Assembly: GCA_011620245.1 (NCBI GenBank)
Contig: WOZN01000005.1
Span: forward strand, 1-7,486
DNA length: 7,486 nucleotides
Reading direction: 5' to 3'
From: Acidovorax sp.
Lineage (GTDB): Bacteria; Pseudomonadota; Gammaproteobacteria; Burkholderiales; Burkholderiaceae_C
Shown here: piece by piece, positions 1 through 5,805 of the stretch
Layout: each line of letters begins with the position of its first letter
How positions within the stretch are numbered: the stretch's first letter is position 1
Notes under the pieces: model-generated
Told to the model about the DNA's origin: nothing
The model's database searches: none
The model's input: the letters and a program-made list of their open reading frames with translations, nothing else
Made by a program: the position numbers and the translations under genes

Positions 1-1
1 G

Positions 2-994
2 TGCTATGAAAAAATGAAGCGTGAAGGGGCGATCACCTATGACTTCATGTCCACGCCCGTTTCGCGCGCCCTGATACCGCGAATGATGGACGAAAAGCGC
101 GTGATGATCCAAGCCATCACTGGCCGCGGCGACGCCATCAATGGCGAAGTCTTCCAATGGATTTTTGCGCTCGGCCCGACCTACTGGGGACAAGTTGCCA
201 ACGACATTCAATACATCAAGGACCAGGCCAAAGGAAACATCAAAGGAAAACGGGTTGCCTATATATACCCCGATTACCCTTTCGGCCAGGAGCCGATCGG
301 CGTGCTTAAGACCCTCGCCCAAAAAGAAGGTTTTGAGTTGTTCCTTGCCCCCCACCCACTTCCTGGGAACGATCAGGCGGCCGTATGGACCCAAATACGC
401 CGCTTCAATCCCGATTGGGTGATCAGCTGGAACCTCTCCAACATGCATGTGGTTTCTGCGCGTGAGATGAAGCGCAACGGCATTCCGATCGACAAATATA
501 TTTCTGTCAATTGGCTCAACGAAGTCGACCTTGCCAACATCGGCCTGGCAAACGCAAAAGGCATCAAGCGCGGCACCAACGTAGTAGGTGGGCAGAGCCT
601 CCCGCTGATGCAGCAGATCATCAAGGACCTGTATGAGAAAGGCAAGGGCAGCGGTGACCGCAAGCTTCTTAACGATGTTTACTACAACACCGGTCTGGCC
701 GAATATGCCAGCGTTTTTGAGGGCGCTCGCCTGGCCATCAAACAATATGGCTGGCCCATCACGCCTGACAAAATGAAGCGCGGTCTGGAAAGCTTGAAAA
801 ACTTTGATGCCGGCGGCCTGATCGCCCCCGTGACGGTGACCGCCAAGGACCATGGCGGCGGCGGCAAGACCCGCATCGACATGTGGGATGGCGCCAAGTG
901 GGTGCCCCAGACTGACTGGTTCTCGGCGTATGACGACGTGATCCAGGACATCGTGAAGAAAGAATCCGGCGAGTTCGCCAAGAACAAACAGTAA
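2..994 (+). CDS. ABC transporter solute-binding protein, branched-chain amino acid type (3' part, start outside window)
   Basis: This is the C-terminal ~330 residues of a periplasmic solute-binding protein (Peripla_BP_6 / LivK-like fold) that would deliver a ligand to a Liv-type ABC importer. The frame is open from base 2, upstream of the first ATG at 14, and homology-like sequence already precedes that ATG, so the gene continues beyond the window. The signal peptide and the start of the N-lobe are missing. Visible family marks are the second-lobe strand GKRVAYIYPDYPFGQ, the PDWVISWNL strand, and a C-terminal WDGAKWVPQTDWF stretch typical of members found near aromatic or acyl-CoA catabolic genes. 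The ligand cannot be read from sequence. Because badH-badI-like genes follow, uptake of an aromatic or alicyclic acid is an inference; a branched-chain amino acid or other ligand is equally possible. No convincing terminator follows the stop. Confidence 0.88.
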   Translation, partial: CYEKMKREGAITYDFMSTPVSRALIPRMMDEKRVMIQAITGRGDAINGEVFQWIFALGPTYWGQVANDIQYIKDQAKGNIKGKRVAYIYPDYPFGQEPIGVLKTLAQKEGFELFLAPHPLPGNDQAAVWTQIRRFNPDWVISWNLSNMHVVSAREMKRNGIPIDKYISVNWLNEVDLANIGLANAKGIKRGTNVVGGQSLPLMQQIIKDLYEKGKGSGDRKLLNDVYYNTGLAEYASVFEGARLAIKQYGWPITPDKMKRGLESLKNFDAGGLIAPVTVTAKDHGGGGKTRIDMWDGAKWVPQTDWFSAYDDVIQDIVKKESGEFAKNKQ

Positions 995-1166
995 TTGCCA
1001 TCCCTTGGGAGGGGCGCAGTCAGACGTTTTGCACACCGATCATGCCCCTGCCATCCTGTTTTTCGGATTTTCATCCCTTCTTGAATCGACCGGTGGCACC
1101 CAATGCCACAGCGAATTGCCATGGTAGATGCCAAGCCCACGGTCAAACACAGGAAAAGTCGGTCAC

Positions 1167-1196
1167 TTCACCTAACTATCGTTTGGCAGCTATAAT
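1167..1196 (+). promoter_or_regulatory. Putative sigma70-type promoter for badH-badI
   Basis: In the 248-bp gap between the transporter gene and badH there is a perfect -10 hexamer TATAAT (1191-1196). An 18-bp spacer separates it from a weak -35 candidate TTCACC (1167-1172, 4 of 6 matches to TTGACA). It lies about 47 bp before the badH start and is the only strong promoter-like sequence I see in the gap. It suggests that badHI can be transcribed separately from the transporter gene. The rest of the gap (995-1166) shows nothing I can name. Confidence 0.5.
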
Positions 1197-1228
1197 ACCA
1201 ATTCCGTAAATGTGGCGCGCAAAAGCGC

Positions 1229-1234
1229 AAGGAG
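1229..1234 (+). promoter_or_regulatory. Ribosome binding site that fixes the badH start
   Basis: AAGGAG lies 8 nt before ATG 1243. It selects this start over the in-frame ATG at 1210, which would add 11 residues that do not belong to the SDR fold and would place the Shine-Dalgarno sequence inside the gene. Confidence 0.75.
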
Positions 1235-1242
1235 TAATAAAT

Positions 1243-2040
1243 ATGGATCTCGATCTCAAAGGTAAATCGGTCATCGTCACTGGTGGCGGCTCGAACATTG
1301 GCCGCGGCATCGTGCTTGGCTTCGCCGCGGAAGGCGCCAACATCACCATCGGCGACATCGACGACAAGCAGGCGCAAAAGACGGCCGAACTTGCATTGGC
1401 GAGCGGCGCGGCGTCGGCGCAGGTTGTCAAAACCGATGTCACCAAGCTCGACCAGGTGCAGGCCATGTTCAAGGCGGCCACTGACAAGTTCGGCGGCGTC
1501 GATGTCCTTGTCAACAACGTCGGCTGGGACCAGTTGATGTTCTTCACGCAGACGACCCCCGACCTGTGGCAAAAAATCATCAACATCAACTACCTCGGCG
1601 TTCTCAACTGCACCAAGGCCGCGCTTGACGTCATGGTTCCTCGCAACGCCGGCTCCATCGTCTCCATCAGTTCCGACGCCAGCCGGCAAGGTGAGCCGCG
1701 TGAAGCGGTGTATGGCGGCGTCAAGGCCGCCGTCAACAGCTTCATGAAAACGATCGCCAAGGAAAACGGGCGTTACGGCATCCGCTGCAACGTGGTATGC
1801 CCCGGCGTCACGATTCCGAGCACCACCGACGAAGTGGGCGGAAGCAGCATGTGGATCGATGCCGGCAGTATGTTCACGCCGGAGCAACTGGAAAAAGTCG
1901 CCAAGGCGCTGCCGTTGCGCAAGGTGGGGCGGCCACAGGATATTGCCAATGCAGTCGTCTTCCTGTCTTCAGCGAAGACTGCGGGTCATATCACCGGACA
2001 GGTTCTTTCAGTGTCTGGTGGTTACAGCATGATTGGGTAA
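1243..2040 (+). CDS. badH: SDR dehydrogenase, likely 2-hydroxycyclohexanecarboxyl-CoA dehydrogenase (BadH-like)
   Basis: The product is a 265-residue classical short-chain dehydrogenase. It would oxidise 2-hydroxycyclohexanecarboxyl-CoA to the 2-keto thioester in the cytoplasm, the step before ring opening. Seen: the dinucleotide motif TGGGSNIG (13-20), Asp38 at the end of the second strand (favours NAD+ over NADP+), NNVG (91-94), catalytic Asn116, Ser144, Tyr157 and Lys161 (YGGVK), the CPG turn, and the C-terminal TGQVLSVSGG. The tetrad is complete, so the enzyme should be active. The start follows from the Shine-Dalgarno sequence at 1229-1234. The assignment rests on resemblance to BadH of Rhodopseudomonas (VNNxGWD, SISSDASR, QVLSVSGG) and on the BadI-like gene 59 bp downstream, the same order as in the known bad cluster. 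SDR sequence alone would not give the substrate; another beta-hydroxyacyl-CoA is possible. Confidence 0.78.
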   Translation: MDLDLKGKSVIVTGGGSNIGRGIVLGFAAEGANITIGDIDDKQAQKTAELALASGAASAQVVKTDVTKLDQVQAMFKAATDKFGGVDVLVNNVGWDQLMFFTQTTPDLWQKIININYLGVLNCTKAALDVMVPRNAGSIVSISSDASRQGEPREAVYGGVKAAVNSFMKTIAKENGRYGIRCNVVCPGVTIPSTTDEVGGSSMWIDAGSMFTPEQLEKVAKALPLRKVGRPQDIANAVVFLSSAKTAGHITGQVLSVSGGYSMIG

Positions 2041-2099
2041 ACGCCTGGGCATGGATGGCAGGCATGCGACGTTGAAATACAAGGCAAAAAGGAAAACTC

Positions 2100-2891
2100 A
2101 TGGAATTCAAGGACATCCTCTACGAAGAACGCGACTCGGTGGCCTACATTGCGATCAACCGCCCCGACGTGATGAATGCGTTTCGTGGCCAGACCGTCGA
2201 GGAACTGCTGCAGGCATTCATGAAGGCAGGCTGGGACAAGCGAATTGCCGCCATTGTGCTCACGGGGACGGGTGACCGTGCTTTCTGCACCGGCGGCGAT
2301 CAGTCGGCTCATGCCGGCCAGTACGACGGCCGGGGCACCATCGGCATTCCGGTGGAAGAGTTTCACAGCGCCATTCGCGACGTGCCCAAGCCCGTGATCG
2401 CCCGCGTGCAGGGCTACGCCATTGGCGGCGGCAATGTCTTGGCCACCTTGTGCGACATGACCATTGCCTCGGAAAAGGCCGTGTTTGGCCAGGTCGGCCC
2501 GAAGGTTGGCTCGGTCGATCCTGGCTGGGGCACGGCCTACCTGAGCCATGTGGTTGGCGAAAAGAAGGCCCGCGAGATCTGGTACATGTGCCGCCGATAC
2601 AATGCGCAGGAGGCCTTGGCCATGGGTTTGTGCAACACCGTCGTGCCCCACGACCAGCTCGACGCTGAAGTCGCCCGCTGGTGCAAGGAAATTGTCGAAA
2701 AAAGCCCGACCGCCCTGGCGATCGCGAAACGCTCTTTCAACGCATCCACCGAGCACATTCGTGGCATCGGCAGCCTGGGACTTCAAGCGTTGAGCCTGTA
2801 CTATGACACGGCAGAATCCAAAGAAGGCGTGAGCGCTTTCCTGGAAAAACGCCGGCCTGATTTCAGGCAGTGGGCCAATGGCGGCAAGTGA
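2100..2891 (+). CDS. badI: 2-ketocyclohexanecarboxyl-CoA hydrolase (BadI-like ring-opening crotonase)
   Basis: The product is a 263-residue crotonase-fold enzyme predicted to hydrolyse the ring C-C bond of 2-ketocyclohexanecarboxyl-CoA to pimeloyl-CoA, a reverse-Dieckmann type step mechanistically related to MenB. Seen: the BadI-like N-terminal INRPDVMNAFRG (19-30), the oxyanion-hole segment AFCTGGDQS (61-69), the second oxyanion segment GYAIGGGN (105-112), the MenB/BadI signature FGQVGPKVGSVDPGWG (129-144), and REIWYMCRRY (158-167). The usual crotonase-hydratase glutamates are not at the expected sites, which agrees with hydrolase rather than hydratase chemistry. Length is normal for the family. 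An AAAAAGGA Shine-Dalgarno sequence (2086-2093) precedes the ATG by 6 nt. It probably forms one transcript with badH. Pimeloyl-CoA would go on to beta-oxidation. Of all genes here, this is the one I recognise most firmly. Confidence 0.9.
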   Translation: MEFKDILYEERDSVAYIAINRPDVMNAFRGQTVEELLQAFMKAGWDKRIAAIVLTGTGDRAFCTGGDQSAHAGQYDGRGTIGIPVEEFHSAIRDVPKPVIARVQGYAIGGGNVLATLCDMTIASEKAVFGQVGPKVGSVDPGWGTAYLSHVVGEKKAREIWYMCRRYNAQEALAMGLCNTVVPHDQLDAEVARWCKEIVEKSPTALAIAKRSFNASTEHIRGIGSLGLQALSLYYDTAESKEGVSAFLEKRRPDFRQWANGGK

Positions 2892-2986
2892 GTAAATGCA
2901 AGCCCTGAATAACTCCATGCGACGCGTCCATGCACGAGGCCGTCCCTTCGACAAAAGCCAGGTTTGATACGATTTGTATTTTGAAT

Positions 2987-3155
2987 CTAGTGCCGTGTTC
3001 GATGCTTTGCGAGCCCTAAATCAAAGCGATGCGTTTTGGTGCAGGGCGAGGCGCAAACCGCAGCGATAGCCGCAGCTATCGCGAGGATTTGCAACGCCGC
3101 CATGCGCCAAAAGGCGCGGCTTTATGTACCCCCATAGCGTCGAACACCGCACTAG
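2987..3155. mobile_element. Foldback MITE-like element with TA duplication in CTAG (IS630-type by structure)
   Basis: The ends form an inverted repeat: 2987-3006 matches the reverse complement of 3136-3155 at 18 of 20 positions, and both outer ends are CTAG. If the target was CTAG with TA duplicated, as IS630-family elements do, the element proper is 2990-3152 (163 bp). It has no ORF for a transposase. The interior is also symmetric. A perfect 8-bp stem with a 4-nt loop (GCGATAGC-CGCA-GCTATCGC, 3063-3082) lies almost at the centre. Flanking arms such as GCGCAAAC on the left and TTGCAA on the right pair imperfectly, so the whole unit could fold into one long hairpin. A further local hairpin GCGCC-AAAA-GGCGC lies at 3104-3117. 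Whether it is multi-copy in the genome cannot be seen here. Confidence 0.75.
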
Positions 3156-3167
3156 TTAACGGTCAAT

Positions 3168-3800
3168 ATGAAGCCAAATACAGACGCAAAACCCAGCAAA
3201 GATGACGTAGATGGCCCTGCTACACGCGAACGAGTGCTGCTCGAAGCTGCACGGCTATTCAGGCATCATGGCTATGCTGCAACTACTTTGCGCGAGATTG
3301 CGGATGCTGCCGGCGTCAAAGCCGGCAGCATCTACTATCACTTCGAATCGAAAGAGCAGATCCTGGATGAAGTACTGGACAAAGGCATCACCATCGTCGC
3401 GGATGCCGTGCGTACCCGTATTGAGGCTCTCCCCGAAAGCGCACTCTGGCGAGACAAAATCGCCGCTGGCATTGAAGGCCATCTTTGGGGAATGCTGCAT
3501 TATGGCGACTTCACGTCAGCCAACATGCGCATTTATGGCCAAATCCCGGCCAGTGCAAAAGATCGCCACCGGGTCGTGCGGCGGGCTTACGCAGACTATT
3601 GGGAGCGGCTCTTCGAATCAGCGCTCGCCAGCGGCGAATTGCGCCACGACACCAGCACGGCCATGATTCGGCTTTTCGTGATTGGGGCATTGAACTGGAC
3701 CGGCGAATGGTACAACCCCCAACGTGGCTCTTTTCAGGACTTCTCACGCCAAATCACAGCGATCGTGTTCGATGGAATTCTTTCGCATGACAAAACATAA
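3168..3800 (+). CDS. TetR/AcrR-family transcriptional regulator
   Basis: The product is a 210-residue one-component repressor-type regulator. The N-terminal DNA-binding domain is complete: helix 1 RERVLLEAARLFRHHGYAATT (about 20-40), then the helix-turn-helix LREIADAAGVKAGSIYYHF (41-59). The ligand-binding half carries LFVIGALNWTGEWYNPQRG (169-187), a pattern I associate with TetR regulators of acyl-CoA catabolic genes. An acyl-CoA effector is therefore an inference. The ATG at 3168 is the first start after an in-frame TAG supplied by the terminal CTAG of the upstream MITE (3153-3155). Only 12 nt separate element and start, and no clear Shine-Dalgarno sequence is present. Likely targets are the neighbouring + strand genes (maoC, the SDR operon, or badHI); no operator could be identified. 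Confidence 0.88.
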   Translation: MKPNTDAKPSKDDVDGPATRERVLLEAARLFRHHGYAATTLREIADAAGVKAGSIYYHFESKEQILDEVLDKGITIVADAVRTRIEALPESALWRDKIAAGIEGHLWGMLHYGDFTSANMRIYGQIPASAKDRHRVVRRAYADYWERLFESALASGELRHDTSTAMIRLFVIGALNWTGEWYNPQRGSFQDFSRQITAIVFDGILSHDKT

Positions 3801-3932
3801 CCGCAATGCATCGCCGGCAACTTCAACAGGCCGGGTTGAGAGACTGACAGCAATCGTCCTCATGCCGGCTATGTGGCTCAGTGGCACGCTGACCGGCTGC
3901 GTCTGGGGCCTCTCAAATTGGACAACCCACCG

Positions 3933-3938
3933 AAGGAG
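3933..3938 (+). promoter_or_regulatory. Ribosome binding site that fixes the MaoC-like gene start
   Basis: AAGGAG lies 6 nt before ATG 3945. It decides against the in-frame GTG at 3873, which would add 24 residues with no place in the MaoC fold. Confidence 0.75.
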
Positions 3939-3944
3939 CAACAA

Positions 3945-4442
3945 ATGACTGTCAAGGAAGGCTGGCGCGGCCGGTTCTATGAAGACTTCGAGGTCGGCGA
4001 CGAGTATCGGCATGCACTCGGCCGCACCCTGACCCAGAACGACAACATCTGGTTCACGTTGCTGACGCAAAACACGGCTCCGCTGCATTTCGATGCCCAC
4101 TACGCTGCGCAGACGGAGTTCGGCCGCCCGCTCGTCAACTCCTGCCTCACGCTGGCTCTCGTGACGGGGCAGACGGTGAGCGATGTCTCGCAAAACGTCA
4201 TGGCCAACCTCGGATGGGACGAAGTCCGGCTGCCGCATCCGGTGTTCGAAGGCGACACGATTTATTCCCGTTCCACGGTGCTGGACAAGCGCGAGTCGCG
4301 ATCGCGCCCCAACGTCGGCGTCGTCACGGTGCGCACCGAAGGCTACAACCAGCGCGGCGTCATTGTCTGTACCTTCAAGCGCACGGTCATGGTCTACAAA
4401 CGTGACGGTGCACCGCGCACTGCACCGCCGCTGCCGGGCTGA
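3945..4442 (+). CDS. MaoC-family hotdog hydratase/dehydratase
   Basis: The product is a 165-residue single-hotdog protein of the MaoC / (R)-enoyl-CoA hydratase superfamily, predicted to add water to, or remove it from, a CoA thioester. Seen: the N-terminal RFYEDFEVGDEYRHALGRTL (10-29), the active-site helix region TQNTAPLHFDAHYA (41-54), FGRPLVNS (59-66), and the C-terminal strands FEGDTIYSRS (101-110) and SRPNVGVVTVRTEGYNQ (120-136). The His of the hydratase-2 motif is kept (His48). The usual catalytic Asp is replaced by Asn43, as I recall for a subgroup resembling mesaconyl-CoA hydratases, so the exact reaction is open. The gene lies 144 bp after tetR. That gap holds no clear promoter; its 3' part is open in the maoC frame from GTG 3873. 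The stop codon sits at the junction with a transposase remnant, so the last few residues may not be original. Confidence 0.85.
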   Translation: MTVKEGWRGRFYEDFEVGDEYRHALGRTLTQNDNIWFTLLTQNTAPLHFDAHYAAQTEFGRPLVNSCLTLALVTGQTVSDVSQNVMANLGWDEVRLPHPVFEGDTIYSRSTVLDKRESRSRPNVGVVTVRTEGYNQRGVIVCTFKRTVMVYKRDGAPRTAPPLPG

Positions 4443-4616
4443 GGTCGAGACTTCCAGTGCGGGGTATTGCGCCCGGTGCGCCTGCGCTACCACGCGCTGC
4501 AACAACGCCAGAACGTTGTAGGCCAGCACCGCCACTGCGAAGCCCAGCAGAGCGGCTCTTGGGCGGCCAAGGCTTTTGATCTCGCTGTGCAAGACCGACT
4601 CCAGCCTTTGGAACAT
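4443..4616 (-). pseudogene. IS4-type transposase, C-terminal remnant
   Basis: Read on the - strand, this stretch gives MFQRLESVLHSEIKSLG, then RPRAALLGFAVAVLAYNVLA, then ALEVST. This is the region around and after the last catalytic Glu in IS4-family (DDE_Tnp_1) transposases. The N-terminal part with the DDE aspartates is absent, and the extreme C-terminus is cut exactly where the maoC stop codon lies. The open frame continues on both sides only as the antisense of neighbouring genes. It is a dead fragment. From 4617 to about 4670 I see no assignable sequence; a junction with the carboxylase fragment lies there. Confidence 0.72.
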
Positions 4617-4674
4617 GCCCGCTTCGAGCGCGTGTCCGACCTCATCCCCGTGCTCGATTGACACCAGACACCGT

Positions 4675-4932
4675 TGCAGCGAGATGTCCAAGTTCACCGT
4701 CATCACCAGTGCAGCTTTCGGTGCGGGCTACTGCGGCATGTGCGGACCGGGGCGGGATCCGCGCATGATCCAGACTTGGCCGCACGCGCAAATGGGGGTG
4801 ATGGGCCCCGATCAGGCCACCAACATCCTCGCCGACGTGAAAACCGCCCAGTTGCGGCGCAAGGGCCACGCGCCCGATGAGGCCGCCCATACCCCGATCG
4901 CCGACCCACACCATGGAATTTTCCGACTCTGA
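4675..4932 (+). pseudogene. Acyl-CoA carboxylase carboxyltransferase (beta) subunit, internal fragment
   Basis: The + frame reads SKFTVITSAAFGAG, CGMCG, RDPRMIQTWPHAQMGVMG and DQATNILADVK. This matches the core of biotin-dependent carboxyltransferase subunits of the methylcrotonyl-, geranyl- or propionyl-CoA type (family pattern [42 protein letters not shown]). Only about 85 codons remain of a family usually over 500 residues long. The upstream end meets IS debris near 4670. Downstream it runs through DEAAHTPI to a stop at 4930-4932 without the expected C-terminal segment. An ATG at 4684 lacks a proper Shine-Dalgarno sequence. Substitutions in conserved positions (GAGYC for GAGNY) also suggest decay. 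The fragment ends 9 bp before the next gene, whose ribosome binding site overlaps the stop. The original substrate cannot be inferred. Confidence 0.75.
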
Positions 4933-4941
4933 GGAGACAAC

Positions 4942-5805
4942 ATGACAGAAGACATTGCCTTCGGCTTCGATGACGAAACCCTCGCGACCCGCCCCACCGT
5001 CTACCAGAGCGGACTCTTCGAAGGCCAGGTGGTGATGGTCAGCGGTGCCGGCAGCGGCATCGGAAAGGCCATCGCCTTCCTGTACGCGCGCCTGGGCGCC
5101 AAGCTGGCCATCTGCGGGCGCGACCAGACCAAGCTGGAGGCCTGCGCCGAATGGCTGCGCCGACTCGGCAGCCCTGATGTGCTGGTGCACCCCATGACGA
5201 TCCGTGAGCCCGAGCAGGTGGAGCAGTTGATCGACGTGGCGTGGCAGCACTTCGGACGCATCGACGTGCTCGTCAACAACGCCGGCGGGCAATTCCCGCA
5301 GCGGGCGCTGGACTACAGCGTCAAGGGCTGGAAGGCGGTGATCGACACCAACCTGAACGGCACCTGGTACATGATGCATGCGCTGGCCCGCCGCTGGCGC
5401 GACACCGGCACACACGGCAACATCGTCAACATCGTCGCCACCTTCCAGCGCGGCATGCCGGGCGTGGCGCACACCTGCGCTGCGCGCGCCGCCGTCACCT
5501 ATCTGTCCAAGACTGTTGCCGTGGAGTGGGCGCAATATGGCATCCGCGTCAATTGCATCGCGCCCGGAGCGATCGCCAGCACCGGCTTCCGTCAGTACTC
5601 CCCCGAGGTGGTGAAGGGCTATGCCGGTTCCAACCCGATGAAACATGTCGGTGACGTGCAAGACGTGGCTGAGGCCGCGGTCTATCTCAGCGCGCCCAGC
5701 GGCAAGTTCATCACCGGCGAACTGCTCACGGTGGATGGCGGCGGCGTGCTCTGGGGCGAAGTCTGGACCATCGCCAAACCCGATTACTTCAAGGTGAACA
5801 CATGA
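4942..5805 (+). CDS. SDR, PECR/2,4-dienoyl-CoA-reductase-like (first of tandem pair)
   Basis: The product is a 287-residue short-chain dehydrogenase/reductase, probably an NADPH-dependent reductase acting on an enoyl-CoA. Seen: SGAGSGIG (34-41), Arg60 after the second strand (favours NADP(H)), NNAGG (112-116), NLNG with Asn137, then NIVATFQRGMPGVAHTCAAR (163-182). The Tyr-x3-Lys positions are Thr178 and Arg182, and the usual Ser is Val/Ala, so the classical catalytic triad is absent. The segment AHTCAARAAVTYLSKTVAVEW closely resembles the equivalent part of peroxisomal trans-2-enoyl-CoA reductase (PECR: AVHSGAARAGV, LTKSLALEW), which supports enoyl-CoA reduction over alcohol oxidation. Databases may label such proteins citronellol/citronellal dehydrogenase. 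GAGGAG (4931-4936), overlapping the stop of the carboxylase fragment, is its Shine-Dalgarno sequence. The 3' end overlaps the next SDR by ATGA. Confidence 0.82.
   Translation: MTEDIAFGFDDETLATRPTVYQSGLFEGQVVMVSGAGSGIGKAIAFLYARLGAKLAICGRDQTKLEACAEWLRRLGSPDVLVHPMTIREPEQVEQLIDVAWQHFGRIDVLVNNAGGQFPQRALDYSVKGWKAVIDTNLNGTWYMMHALARRWRDTGTHGNIVNIVATFQRGMPGVAHTCAARAAVTYLSKTVAVEWAQYGIRVNCIAPGAIASTGFRQYSPEVVKGYAGSNPMKHVGDVQDVAEAAVYLSAPSGKFITGELLTVDGGGVLWGEVWTIAKPDYFKVNT

Noticed and set aside
1168..1887. 239-codon - strand open frame.
   Set aside because: Antisense of badH, with no motif of its own.
2022..2954. 310-codon - strand open frame.
   Set aside because: It is the shadow of badI, whose + strand product is firmly recognised.
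2967..2979. ATAC-GATTT-GTAT dyad upstream of the MITE as a TetR operator.
   Set aside because: Arms of only 4 bp, now 190-200 bp from tetR, and no second copy seen near other genes.
3104..3117. GCGCC-AAAA-GGCGC hairpin as the badI terminator.
   Set aside because: It lies inside the MITE and no T-tract follows; it is better explained as part of the foldback structure.
3744..4706. 320-codon - strand open frame.
   Set aside because: Only its residues ~31-88 are transposase-like; the rest is antisense of maoC and the tetR tail, with no protein character.
4642..5661. 339-codon - strand open frame.
   Set aside because: Rich in His, Gly, Val and Asp in the way antisense frames of GC-rich genes are, and fully opposite the first SDR gene and the carboxylase relic.
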